From an uncultured Clostridia bacterium (GTDB lineage: Bacteria > Bacillota > Clostridia > Oscillospirales > Acutalibacteraceae), in the NCBI GenBank assembly GCA_944384825.1, contig CALWUT010000018.1, positions 1 to 64,000 on the forward strand: a DNA stretch of 64,000 nucleotides, read 5' to 3'. The notes beneath the pieces are model-generated. The model ran no database searches. It was not told the origin of the DNA and saw nothing but the letters and a program-made list of their open reading frames with translations. Below are positions 53,684-62,294 of this stretch, in pieces; position 1 is the stretch's first letter; every line of letters begins with the position of its first letter. A program made the translations under genes and the position numbers.

Positions 53684-56044
53684 ATGCGCAAAACTGATAT
53701 AAACCAATATGGAAAAACCATTACTACTATGCGTTCAAGTTCAAAAGGAAATTCTAAAAATAAGCTGAAACGTTTTACTTATGTATTTTTTTCAATTTTT
53801 TCACGCTTTATTTTAAGTCTATTCTTCATAATGCTTCTAACGGGAATTATGTTAGTTTTTTCCCTTAATATGTACCGATCTTCTATGCTGGAAAATGATA
53901 TCACGTTAAATATTAACGCTTCAAAGGTACCACTTACCAGTTTTGTTTACGCAAATGACGAAAATGGTAACCCTCAAGAATATCAAAGAGTATATAATCT
54001 CGAAAACAGAGTATGGGTGGACTTCTCAGAAATTCCTCAAAATATGAAAGACGCTATAATAGCTATTGAGGACAAAAGATTTTATGATCATGGAGGAGTG
54101 GATTGGAAAAGAACTTCAGGAGCTATAATTAATTTCGCTAAGGGCACACACAGCTACGGCGGATCTACTTTAACTCAACAGCTTATAAAAAATATTACCG
54201 AAGACAATGAAGTAAGCTTGACAAGAAAATTAAGAGAAATATTTCGCGCTCTGGAACTTGAAAAAAAATATTCAAAAGATGAAATTCTAGAGTCTTACTT
54301 AAATATCGTAAACTTCGGTGGAGGATGCAGAGGAGTTGAAACTGCTGCAAACCTCTACTTTAATAAAAGTATACGTGACTGCTCTTTGGCAGAATGTGCA
54401 ACTATAGCGGCTATAACTCAAAATCCTACTGCATACAATCCCCTATATCATCCGGAAAACAATAGAGAAAGACGTGAAACAGTCCTCCAAGAAATGCTTG
54501 ATCAGAATAAAATAACTTCTGAAGAATTTGATAAAGCAATAGAAGAGTCCGCATCCATGAAGTTTGAAGACTACTCCAAAAAGTCTGCAGAGGAAATAAC
54601 GTCCTCACAAGTGCATAACTGGTATATTGAAACGTTGCTTAGAGACGTAGCTAGTGATTTATGCGAAAAATACAGCATAGGAAAAGTTGCAGCTGAAAAT
54701 ATGATTTATTCTCAAGGCCTTAAAATATACTGCGCAATAGACACTAAAGCTCAATCTATAGTAGAAAATGCAATGAAGAACAATTCTGTAATGCCGGCTG
54801 ATAAGAATTTAGAAGTAGGCTATACCATGATGGATCTAAATGGAAGAATTCTAGCGACTATTGGTTCGAGAAAAGAAAAAACCGGAAATCTTCTATATGA
54901 CCGCGCTAACGTAGCTAAAAGACAACCAGGATCTACAATTAAACCTATTTCTGCTTATGCTCCAATTATAGACCAAGGAATATACAATTACTCTTCACTT
55001 ATTCCCGATAAACCCGTTGCAATTCCGGTAAGTTCAGGCGTATACAAAAATTGGCCTGATAACTGGTACAAAGGATACCGCGGTGAAGTAACGCTTCAAT
55101 GGGCACTTGAAAAATCTGCAAACGCTCCGGTTGCCCAACTTATAAATTTATTAACCACTGAAAAAAGCTATGAATTTTTGACTAAAAAACTTGGATTCAC
55201 AAGCTTAGATTCAAATGACGCTAATTCTTTATCCGCTCTCGCAACCGGTGGAACACATTACGGCGTCACTCCTAGAGAAATGACAGGTGCGTTTCAAATA
55301 TTCGGTAACGGAGGAAATTATTTCAAACCTTATACTTACTTCTACGTAACAGACCGCAATGACAAAGTTTTACTTGATCATAGAGATGATGTCCCGATTC
55401 ATGCGGTAAGTTCTCAAACAGCTACAATTATGAATCGCCTACTTAGAAATGTAATAATAGGACCTGAAGGTACAGGTAGATCGGCTAATATTTCAGGTTG
55501 GAATATCATAGGAAAAACAGGTACTACTAACGATGATTTTGATAGTTGGTTTATAGGACTCAGCCCTTACGCTGTTGCCGGGATTTGGACAGGTTATGAC
55601 AATCCAAAAAGAATCAGAGAAACTGCAGCTGCTATAAGAATATGGAAGCATATTATGATTGAATATCTAAAAGATAAACCTAATATAGACTTCACTTTTG
55701 ATCCGGAAGTAGTTCAAGCATCGTACTGTAAAAACAGCGGTAAACTTGCAACTATAGGATGCGGCAGCGTAGCAACAGGATATTATTCTCCTTCTAATAT
55801 GCCTTCTACATGTAATGGCCACATTGCAAAAGCACCAGTAATACCAAAAGAAAAAACGGATAATTCCGAAAATAATTCTCAAAATCAAAACTCCCAAGAA
55901 AATAATCAGGAAGCTAATAACAATAGCAATAACCCTCCAACTCAACAAAACCAAGGCAATGAAAATAATACTTCACCTCCTCCTGCGGAAGAACCCACAG
56001 TCGAAAGTTTAATTGAGTCTGTTTCGGACGAATTTGATGATTAG
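53684..56044 (+). CDS. bifunctional penicillin-binding protein 1A (class A)
   Basis: This enzyme polymerises glycan strands and cross-links them. The 786-residue protein has a membrane helix (about 38-60), a GT51 glycosyltransferase with IAIEDKRFYDHGG (catalytic E119), GGSTLTQQLIKN and ECATIAAITQNPTAYNP, and a transpeptidase with PGSTIKP (SxxK), SANAP (SxN) and GKTGTT (KTG). A Gln/Asn-rich tail of about 60 residues closes the protein. I chose the ATG at 53684, 6 bp after GGAG, over an in-frame ATG eight codons upstream with no site. Confidence 0.94.
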   Translation: MRKTDINQYGKTITTMRSSSKGNSKNKLKRFTYVFFSIFSRFILSLFFIMLLTGIMLVFSLNMYRSSMLENDITLNINASKVPLTSFVYANDENGNPQEYQRVYNLENRVWVDFSEIPQNMKDAIIAIEDKRFYDHGGVDWKRTSGAIINFAKGTHSYGGSTLTQQLIKNITEDNEVSLTRKLREIFRALELEKKYSKDEILESYLNIVNFGGGCRGVETAANLYFNKSIRDCSLAECATIAAITQNPTAYNPLYHPENNRERRETVLQEMLDQNKITSEEFDKAIEESASMKFEDYSKKSAEEITSSQVHNWYIETLLRDVASDLCEKYSIGKVAAENMIYSQGLKIYCAIDTKAQSIVENAMKNNSVMPADKNLEVGYTMMDLNGRILATIGSRKEKTGNLLYDRANVAKRQPGSTIKPISAYAPIIDQGIYNYSSLIPDKPVAIPVSSGVYKNWPDNWYKGYRGEVTLQWALEKSANAPVAQLINLLTTEKSYEFLTKKLGFTSLDSNDANSLSALATGGTHYGVTPREMTGAFQIFGNGGNYFKPYTYFYVTDRNDKVLLDHRDDVPIHAVSSQTATIMNRLLRNVIIGPEGTGRSANISGWNIIGKTGTTNDDFDSWFIGLSPYAVAGIWTGYDNPKRIRETAAAIRIWKHIMIEYLKDKPNIDFTFDPEVVQASYCKNSGKLATIGCGSVATGYYSPSNMPSTCNGHIAKAPVIPKEKTDNSENNSQNQNSQENNQEANNNSNNPPTQQNQGNENNTSPPPAEEPTVESLIESVSDEFDD

Positions 56045-56139
56045 AAATTTCAAAGCTATATCATATTTTAAATTAGCAGCATAAATTTATAGTATCACTA
56101 TTTATTTTCAATAAACACCGCAAGGAGGGCAAAATTTTT

Positions 56140-57366
56140 ATGAGTATAATAGTCCAAAAGTTCGGTGGAAGTTCTGTAGCAGACAGCCATCACATATTTA
56201 ACGTAGCAAAAAAAATCATACCATTTTATCAAAACGGATATGACGTAATAGTAGTCGTTTCAGCTCAAGGTGATACTACTGATAAACTCGTAAATATGGC
56301 TTCAAAAATTAATCCCCAAGCTTCAAAAAGAGAACTGGACGTCTTACTTTCTGCAGGAGAACAAATTTCCTCTTCTTTACTGGCAATGGCTATACAAAGT
56401 CTAGGATTTCCCGCTAAATCGTTACTCGGATGGCAAGCAGGATTTAAAACTGATTCAGTCCACTCCAGCGCAAAAGTAGAAAAAATAATTACTGATCGCA
56501 TAAAATTTGAAATTAAACAAAAAAATATCGTAATAGTTGCCGGATTCCAAGGAGTAAACAGCTTAAATGATATAACCACTTTAGGAAGAGGCGGATCGGA
56601 TACCAGCGCCGTCGCTATCGCCGGAGAACTAAAAGCAGATATCTGCAAAATTTATACTGACGTAGACGGAGTCTATACAGCAGATCCTCGACTCGTACCA
56701 TCTGCACGTAAGCTAGATTCAATTTCTTATGAGGAAATGTTTAAGCTGTCCTCACTGGGTTCACAAGTTCTAAACGATGTGTCCATTAAGACAGCTCAAA
56801 AATACGGCGTAGAGCTAGAAGTTTTATCTAGCTTGAAAAATAACTCCAAAGGAACAGTAGTAAAAGCATATACAATTACTAAACGCAATTCTATAAGCGG
56901 AATAGCAACGGAAAAAAATTTAGTTAAAGTTTCAATCGGCGGAATAGAAGATATGTTTAAATTTAAAAAAGAAACTATATCAAAATTAATAGAAAAAAAT
57001 TTAATCAAAGAGCCTGAATTGAAATCTACATCAAAACTTAACTCTCAAACTTATGATTTTTTAGCAGAAGAAAGTTCTCTTCAAGAAGTTTTAAATTTTA
57101 TGAAAAAAAATCCTTTATCCAGGAATGAAAATTTCGAAGTTTCCTATTTTAAAGATAAGTCAAAAATTTCAGTAGTGAATTTGGAGGAAAGTTATAATTT
57201 AAACATAGCTTCTATAATCTTTGAAGCACTCCATGAAATAAACGTCAATATCGAAATGACAGCTTGTGATAATGATCATGTATCGGTAGTTATAAAATCC
57301 ACGGATTTGTACCGCTCGGTAAACCTAATACATAATAAATTATTTGAAGAAGACTACTTATTGTAG
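56140..57366 (+). CDS. lysC: aspartate kinase
   Basis: Aspartokinase phosphorylates aspartate for lysine, diaminopimelate, threonine and methionine synthesis. The 408-residue protein has VQKFGGSSVAD at the start, GRGGSDTSAVAIA near residue 150 and YTDVDGVYTADPRLVP near 170. Two C-terminal ACT-type regulatory units follow (about 265-405), which implies feedback control. CGCAAGGAGGGC precedes the ATG by about 8 bp. Confidence 0.95.
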   Translation: MSIIVQKFGGSSVADSHHIFNVAKKIIPFYQNGYDVIVVVSAQGDTTDKLVNMASKINPQASKRELDVLLSAGEQISSSLLAMAIQSLGFPAKSLLGWQAGFKTDSVHSSAKVEKIITDRIKFEIKQKNIVIVAGFQGVNSLNDITTLGRGGSDTSAVAIAGELKADICKIYTDVDGVYTADPRLVPSARKLDSISYEEMFKLSSLGSQVLNDVSIKTAQKYGVELEVLSSLKNNSKGTVVKAYTITKRNSISGIATEKNLVKVSIGGIEDMFKFKKETISKLIEKNLIKEPELKSTSKLNSQTYDFLAEESSLQEVLNFMKKNPLSRNENFEVSYFKDKSKISVVNLEESYNLNIASIIFEALHEINVNIEMTACDNDHVSVVIKSTDLYRSVNLIHNKLFEEDYLL

Positions 57367-57380
57367 TCTTCCCCTCTTTC

Positions 57381-57707
57381 TTATCCAAAACATTTCAAAC
57401 ATTCCTGATAGTCGTTTTCTAAAGCTTTCTCAAGTGTAATTGACATGCATGAATACCTCAAACAAGAACACTTGTTATTTTTATGATAACATCTTCCCGT
57501 CTTAGTTACATAAACTATAATCTCTTTAGAATCTTTTGTACATTGCTCTTTACTATCTTTTGAAATAACCGGTTTATTAGTGTAGCTCGCCAAATCCGGC
57601 GCTTGAACAGCTCTTAACCCGTCTATTCCAAGGGGGAGGAACGTAGTCATTAAACAGACTACTGAAGTTCTGAAAATGTTTTGAAAGACTTTTCTTAGAT
57701 TTTTCAT
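57381..57707 (-). CDS. small secreted protein with a Cys/His metal-binding domain
   Basis: The 108-residue protein has a signal peptide (cleavage near residue 36, VQA). The C-terminal half reads IVYVTKTGRCYHKNNKCSC...LEKALENDYQECLKC. This matches the short Cys/His domain (YVTKTGxxYHxxxCxxL...ISLEEAxxxGYxPCxxC) often attached to extracellular nucleases and surface proteins. The domain probably binds zinc. The protein ends 14 bp from the convergent lysC. AAAGGGTGATTAG precedes the ATG, and its upstream region is the unusual GC-rich segment at 57720-57880. Confidence 0.75.
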   Translation of the reverse strand: MKNLRKVFQNIFRTSVVCLMTTFLPLGIDGLRAVQAPDLASYTNKPVISKDSKEQCTKDSKEIIVYVTKTGRCYHKNNKCSCLRYSCMSITLEKALENDYQECLKCFG

Positions 57708-57719
57708 CTAATCACCCTT

Positions 57720-57885
57720 TCAATTCATGTCCTGCCGGTGCGAGCAGGTCACTCCCTCGAGACGTCCCCACTCAACACACATAGCGGTCAGAACTTGGGC
57801 ATAACTTAAGTGCACGTCGGTATCTTCACGATCCCTAGTACACAAACTTCCTCCCTCAAAAGGAATCTCTTCACAATTTGGGAAT
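57720..57885 (-). ncRNA. GC-rich structured leader or RNA, unassigned
   Basis: In a genome near 30% GC, this segment is about 50% GC and has no open frame that looks like a gene. Read on the minus strand, GACGT pairs with ACGTC enclosing CCCA with TGGG, and CCTGC pairs with GCAGG at the 3' end around TCGCACCG. It ends just before the Shine-Dalgarno of the 108-residue secreted protein. It may be a riboswitch-like leader or an independent RNA; the clostridial raiA motif is one family worth testing. I cannot assign it. Confidence 0.45.
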
Positions 57886-57913
57886 TTACTATATTGCAAT
57901 TCTATGCTATAAT
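57885..57913 (+). promoter_or_regulatory. promoter of the four-way-junction RNA
   Basis: TTTACT at 57885-57890 and TATAAT at 57908-57913 are 17 bp apart. The predicted start falls at 57919-57920, exactly the first base of the closing stem. Confidence 0.6.
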
Positions 57914-57919
57914 AATATA

Positions 57920-58011
57920 GCCGAGTGCTGCAAATAGCAGTTGTGCCTAGGTAGGTGCTTACCTTACACAGGGCTGGAGTGCCTGTAACACTTCAGTCTG
58001 CTCGGCCTTTT
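57920..58011 (+). ncRNA. small four-way-junction RNA, unassigned
   Basis: GCCGAG (57920-57925) pairs with CTCGGC (58001-58006) and encloses three hairpins: CTGC/GCAG at 57928-57940, TGTG plus AGGTA/TACCT plus CACA at 57942-57970, and CTGGAGTG/CACTTCAG at 57974-57996 with a CCTGTAA loop. CCTTTT follows the closing stem, so it also acts as the terminator. Promoter, stem and U tract define a compact transcript of about 92 nt. It lacks the SRP GGAA apical loop and is not a tRNA. No protein-coding frame is present. Confidence 0.6.
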
Positions 58012-58212
58012 GGTTAAAATCCCAAAGTCCTAAGTTGATTATACATCATCTTGGAAAGAATTTCAACTAATTTTTTTAAATTTGTTTATTTTTTTGCCTT
58101 AAAGTGGAATATTATTCAAAAAATTCTTTTTTTACCATATTAAAGTGACTCTAAAACACAAAAGAGTGCCTTGAGTGACACTCTCTCATATTTATAAATT
58201 AAATGTTCAAAC
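58012..58212. other. non-coding interval before trxB end
   Basis: About 200 bp between the four-way-junction RNA and the end of trxB. Apart from the trxB terminator hairpin at 58163-58184 I see only AT-rich sequence. Confidence 0.5.
58152..58184 (-). terminator. terminator of trxB
   Basis: AGAGTG (58163-58168) pairs with CACTCT (58179-58184). On the minus strand the stem is followed by TTTGTGTTTTAG. It lies 29 bp after trxB. Confidence 0.6.
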
Positions 58213-59124
58213 CTAAAAATTCCTAAGAACGTACTCCGCCGCTTTATTTCCAGCAACCGCTCCATCCGCAATAGCTGTGACGATTTGTCTCAAAGGCTTC
58301 GCTCTGCAATCACCGGCAACATATACTCCTAAAACGTCCGTTTCACAGGTTTCGTCCGCTAAAAAGTAACCGCTCTCGCTTAATTTAAGCTGACCTTTGT
58401 ATATTTCACAGTCCGGCTGGTACCCAATGGCTATAAATACTCCGTCTATCTCAGACTCGAAAACTTCTCCGCTCGAATTTAATAAACTGACTTTGTTTAC
58501 AGCCGTAGAACCATGAATCTCTTTTACGTTCGTATTAAACATAATCTTTATGTTCGACTTCCTGTTTACGTCTTTTACCAAGTAAGCTTCGCCACGAAAT
58601 TTATCTCTCCGCACAACTAACGTCACTTCTTTACATATGTTGGAAAGATATAGCGCGTCCTCAAGAGCAGTATTACCCCCTCCTACAACAATCACTCTCT
58701 TTGACTTGAAAAACGCTCCGTCACATGTCGCACAGTAAGATACACCCTTTCCTATAAGCTCTTTCTCACCTTTGCAACCTAAAACTCTTCTTTTTAAACC
58801 ATTCGCAACTATCACCACTTTGGATTCTAGCCGCTCGCCATTTGAAAGCTTTAATAGTTTAATCTTAGATTTTAAATCCACTTCAACTACTTTGCTGAAA
58901 ATAAACTCTCCGCCTAACTTCTTCACTTGATCATAAACAGAACTTGAAAATTCAAATCCGGTTATGCTGTCAAATCCCGGATAATTTTCAATCTTATCTA
59001 TTATGGACGCTTGACCTCCATAAACTTCACTTTCACAAACAGTAACTTTCACTCCCGCTCTAAGCGCATATATACCAGCTGTAAGACCCGCAGGCCCCGC
59101 ACCGATTATAACTATCTCTTTCAC
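58213..59124 (-). CDS. trxB: thioredoxin-disulfide reductase
   Basis: TrxB reduces thioredoxin with NADPH through FAD. The 303-residue protein has the FAD motif GAGPAGLTAGIY at the N-terminus, the redox pair C131-A-T-C134, the NAD(P)H motif GGGNTALEDALYL near 152, and GVYVAGDCRAKPLRQ near 270. The start is GTG, 10 bp after GGAG. It follows trxA by 29 bp as an operon. Confidence 0.95.
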   Translation of the reverse strand: MKEIVIIGAGPAGLTAGIYALRAGVKVTVCESEVYGGQASIIDKIENYPGFDSITGFEFSSSVYDQVKKLGGEFIFSKVVEVDLKSKIKLLKLSNGERLESKVVIVANGLKRRVLGCKGEKELIGKGVSYCATCDGAFFKSKRVIVVGGGNTALEDALYLSNICKEVTLVVRRDKFRGEAYLVKDVNRKSNIKIMFNTNVKEIHGSTAVNKVSLLNSSGEVFESEIDGVFIAIGYQPDCEIYKGQLKLSESGYFLADETCETDVLGVYVAGDCRAKPLRQIVTAIADGAVAGNKAAEYVLRNF

Positions 59125-59153
59125 TAACTTTGTACTCCTTTTAAATACCTATT

Positions 59154-59480
59154 TCAAACCTTGACCGTAAGCTCAGACTCTATTATCGAACAAAGCTTTT
59201 CCTCCGGTATAAATCCAACTTCACGATTTACTAATTCTCCATTGCTGAAAAATAATAAAGTCGGTACAGACATTACTTGATATTCGGTTGAAAGCTCAGG
59301 ATATTTGTCAATGTCTACTTTTAGTATTTTTAAATTGTTTGAATATTTCTGACCTACAGACTCTAACACCGGCGCTAGCATCTTACACGGCTCGCACCAT
59401 GACGCAAAAAAATCAACTATTAATGCCCCTTTTTCTTTAGATATTACTTCACGTGGATCTCTCGATTCAAAGTTTTCCAT
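59154..59480 (-). CDS. trxA: thioredoxin with a CEPC active site
   Basis: The 108-residue protein has the thioredoxin fold signature DFFASWCEPCKMLAPVLE with redox Cys 29 and 32, the cis-Pro segment MSVPTLLFFSNGE, and a C-terminal helix. The active site reads W-C-E-P-C instead of W-C-G-P-C; the acidic residue should change the redox potential. GAAGGAGTAAAT precedes the ATG, and trxB follows immediately, so this is likely the main thioredoxin pair. Confidence 0.93.
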   Translation of the reverse strand: MENFESRDPREVISKEKGALIVDFFASWCEPCKMLAPVLESVGQKYSNNLKILKVDIDKYPELSTEYQVMSVPTLLFFSNGELVNREVGFIPEEKLCSIIESELTVKV

Positions 59481-59497
59481 ATTTACTCCTTCTTTCT

Positions 59498-60793
59498 TTA
59501 AAGTATATTACCTAGGAAATGATCTCCTTGGTTACAGGCTAAAGCTGTTTTAAGAAGTTTGCCTCTGATATCCTCACTACTCTGACTTCTTACAAGAATA
59601 TAGTTAGAAGTGTAACCTTTGTAAAATCCTTCAGAGTCGTAACTCTCATACAAAACTTGCATTTCCCTATTAGCAAACTCCTCTAGTACAATTTTACTCG
59701 TTTTTTTAGAAATTTCAACTACCTTTTGTACTCTTTTTGTTTTAGTCACCTTATCTATTTGGTTATCTAACTTAGAAGCAAGCGTACCCGGTCTTATAGA
59801 ATAAGGAAAAACATGAACTTTTAAAAATTTTACTTCTTTTATAATGCTTAATGATTCTTCAAATTCTGATTCTGTTTCTCCGGGAAATCCTACCATTAGA
59901 TCTGTTGTAAACGTCGCGTCTGAGAACTTCTCTCTTAAAAACTTTACAGTCTTTATATAATCTGCTCTAGTGTAAAGACGCCTCATTTTCTTTAGTGTGT
60001 TGTCACTCCCGCTTTGCAGAGAAAGATGAAACTGCGGACAAAGCTTTGGCTCCTTACATAACTCATTAATAAGTCTTTCATTTAACATATCGGGCTCTAA
60101 AGAGCCTAAACGTATTCTCTCCACCTCCGGAATCTTTCCCACTTCTTTAACTGCTTCTTCAAGTCCACAATTTAAATCTTTTCCGTATGAAGAAAGATTT
60201 ATTCCCGTTAAGACGATTTCCTTATATCCATTTTCGCTTAAATTAATAACGTCCCTCTTTATACTTTCCAAAGACTTAGACCTAACCCTACCTCTTGCAT
60301 AAGGAATTATACAGTAAGAACAAAATCGGTCACATCCATCCTCAATTTTAAGAAACGCTCTAAACCTATTAGATACAGTCGGAGTTTTTATATCTTCAAA
60401 CTTTTTCATTGAATTTATATCATTTATTTCAATAATTTGTCTTTTGTCTTTAAAATACTTATCTATAAGCATCGGCAATTTCGATTTTGTATTATTTCCT
60501 ATTATAATCTGTACTTCTTTAAATTTTGAAGCTATTCCTGGAAAAGCTTGAGGCATACACCCCATAAGAACTATTACACAATCTTTGTTTACTCTCCTTA
60601 TTTTATTTATGCATTGACGCATCTTCCTATCACTCTCTGCCGTTACAGTACATGAATTTACAATTACTACATCAACTGACTTGCTAAAAGGAGAGTCATA
60701 AAATGTATATCCATAATTCACAAGCTCAGAAATCACAGACTGGCTTTCACCTTGATTAACTTTGCAACCAAACGTAAAAACACTAAATTTCAT
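59498..60793 (-). CDS. mtaB: tRNA t6A37 methylthiotransferase MtaB
   Basis: MtaB adds a methylthio group to N6-threonylcarbamoyladenosine at position 37 of tRNAs reading ANN codons. The 431-residue protein has the N-terminal cluster-binding domain (FTFGCKVNQGES; later VNSCTVT and LMGCMPQ), the radical SAM motif CDRFCSYCIIPYARGRVRS near residue 153, and a C-terminal TRAM-like region. CKVNQ rather than CQMN fits MtaB over MiaB. It heads the trxA-trxB cluster. Confidence 0.93.
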   Translation of the reverse strand: MKFSVFTFGCKVNQGESQSVISELVNYGYTFYDSPFSKSVDVVIVNSCTVTAESDRKMRQCINKIRRVNKDCVIVLMGCMPQAFPGIASKFKEVQIIIGNNTKSKLPMLIDKYFKDKRQIIEINDINSMKKFEDIKTPTVSNRFRAFLKIEDGCDRFCSYCIIPYARGRVRSKSLESIKRDVINLSENGYKEIVLTGINLSSYGKDLNCGLEEAVKEVGKIPEVERIRLGSLEPDMLNERLINELCKEPKLCPQFHLSLQSGSDNTLKKMRRLYTRADYIKTVKFLREKFSDATFTTDLMVGFPGETESEFEESLSIIKEVKFLKVHVFPYSIRPGTLASKLDNQIDKVTKTKRVQKVVEISKKTSKIVLEEFANREMQVLYESYDSEGFYKGYTSNYILVRSQSSEDIRGKLLKTALACNQGDHFLGNIL

Positions 60794-60809
60794 ATTCTTA
60801 CCCTACCTC

Positions 60810-60836
60810 AAAAAAATAAGTCCCCTTAATGGAGAC
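60810..60836 (-). terminator. terminator of tRNA-Val
   Basis: On the minus strand GTCTCC pairs with GGGGAC around ATTAA, followed by TTATTTTTTT. Confidence 0.8.
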
Positions 60837-60845
60837 AAATACTTA

Positions 60846-60921
60846 TGGTGGACGTTAACGGACTCGAACCGCTGACCCTTCGCACGTCAAGCGAATGCTC
60901 TACCAGCTGAGCTAAACGTCC
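60846..60921 (-). tRNA. tRNA-Val (anticodon GAC)
   Basis: Acceptor GGACGTT pairs perfectly with AACGTCC, with ACCA encoded. Anticodon stem TTCGC/GCGAA closes loop TTGACGT, giving GAC. D-loop AGCTGGTA and T-loop GTTCGAGTC are standard. Confidence 0.97.
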
Positions 60922-60930
60922 TTATTTATA

Positions 60931-60959
60931 ATAGTATCATATTCATTATCAGATTGCAA
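60931..60959 (-). promoter_or_regulatory. promoter of tRNA-Val
   Basis: On the minus strand TTGCAA (60954-60959) and TACTAT (60931-60936) are 17 bp apart, ending 9 bp before the tRNA. Confidence 0.65.
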
Positions 60960-61128
60960 TAATAATTATATTATTATTTTAAATTTGGCTATATGCTATG
61001 ATTTTAAAGCTTTTTATATATAATTTTTTATTTTATTTTTAAGAGCACTTGAAGTTAAAATACTTTCAAGAACTCTATTCTCAGATATGCATTTTACTCC
61101 AAACGCTCTTTAATTATTAGCTTAAATC

Positions 61129-61677
61129 TTATTCAGATAAATTTTTACATTCTACATTACTCATACAGTCACAACTTATTTCACAATTATCTTTGTCAAT
61201 TAATCTCCCAAGATATCTGAACTTAATATTGGAAATTCCTGAACCTACTTCTGTATTTTTATTTGCACTTCTTGAAAATAAACTTAATGTATATCCTTTA
61301 TCATTTGTTATTACTTCTCTTGAAATACTCAAACACTCTGCTTGTCGAGTTTCTGTATTATATCTAAAATTTGATTCCGTACTAGCCATTGCCAAAATTT
61401 TTTCCGGAACTTTATTCAAATATGTAATGTCTCTACGTGCCCTGAGATATTTATATCCACATTTATCTAAATTACCTGAATACTTATAATTTGAAACAGA
61501 AAATTCTTCTTTCTTTAAAATTTTATCCGAAATATCTTCTGTGCTTGTTGTTTGAGTCACAATAACTCCTTTACCTAACTGAACACTATTCATCGCTTCT
61601 GCACAAGGCTCTATGAGTACACTAAAAAAAATAATTAAACCTAAACATCGTCCTATAATACTAAAAAAATTTTTCAT
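61129..61677 (-). CDS. secreted cysteine-containing protein, unknown
   Basis: The 182-residue protein has a signal peptide (hydrophobic core about 9-22, cleavage near AEA, residue 28). The mature part is mostly beta-type, with six Cys, four of them at the end (NCEISCDCMSNVEC). No domain recognised. GGGGGGATTATA precedes the ATG. It is the last of three secreted genes (phospholipase C-like, 190-residue, this one) 29 bp apart, so it is probably an accessory or co-secreted factor. Confidence 0.72.
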   Translation of the reverse strand: MKNFFSIIGRCLGLIIFFSVLIEPCAEAMNSVQLGKGVIVTQTTSTEDISDKILKKEEFSVSNYKYSGNLDKCGYKYLRARRDITYLNKVPEKILAMASTESNFRYNTETRQAECLSISREVITNDKGYTLSLFSRSANKNTEVGSGISNIKFRYLGRLIDKDNCEISCDCMSNVECKNLSE

Positions 61678-61706
61678 TATAATCCCCCCTAAACCTTACA
61701 TTTTTA

Positions 61707-62279
61707 CTAAGTTAATTCTGTATGAATACCTATTTCCCCTAGCTTCGAACATAATAAGTCAATGTGCCCTGAAATTATATAATCCCCTACACCTAAACTT
61801 GATTTTTTATAAGTTACATACTTATTTGAAACTATACATACCTCATCGTTTGGCAATATTTCAGTTGAATTACGTAGTTTCCAATCTTTTACGTGTTTTT
61901 GAACATTTATATCTTTATCCCTCTTATCTATTTTTACAAACGAATTTTTATCATATGTAAATGTAACGTCAACATGTAAAGTCGCCTCTATATCATTTGG
62001 ATCATCATTTCCTTTGGAATTATCTTTTTTAAATTCTTTTTTTACTACTATATTTTTTCTGTAAATTTTATTTCCATTTTCTAAAATAAGTTCTGTCTCG
62101 GGATTACAATCAAAATTTTCAGTAGAAATGTATTTGTCCAGACCCATACGTCCTCTAGTAATGAATTCCGGATTCTCCTCTTTCTCCATAGCTTTCGCTG
62201 TATACCCTACAGAGCTTATACACATTAATCCCATGCCTAAACATACTGCACGTTTTAAGTATGTTATTATTCTATTCAT
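61707..62279 (-). CDS. secreted protein, unknown
   Basis: The 190-residue protein has a signal peptide (cleavage near AKA, residue 30). The mature chain is charged and beta-rich (NKIYRKNIVVKKEF, DIEATLHVDVTFTYD, GVGDYIISGHID). I recognise no domain. It starts 15 bp after the phospholipase C-like gene, with GGAGGTTATATT before the ATG. Secretion and tight linkage suggest a shared task with the enzyme. Confidence 0.72.
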   Translation of the reverse strand: MNRIITYLKRAVCLGMGLMCISSVGYTAKAMEKEENPEFITRGRMGLDKYISTENFDCNPETELILENGNKIYRKNIVVKKEFKKDNSKGNDDPNDIEATLHVDVTFTYDKNSFVKIDKRDKDINVQKHVKDWKLRNSTEILPNDEVCIVSNKYVTYKKSSLGVGDYIISGHIDLLCSKLGEIGIHTELT

Positions 62280-62294
62280 AATATAACCTCCATT

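Noticed and set aside
57920..58011. The four-way-junction RNA as signal recognition particle RNA
   Set aside because: The apical GGAA-containing helix and the AAGCAGCC segment of bacterial SRP RNA are absent, although loop CCTGTAA superficially recalls the Alu part of Firmicute SRP RNA.
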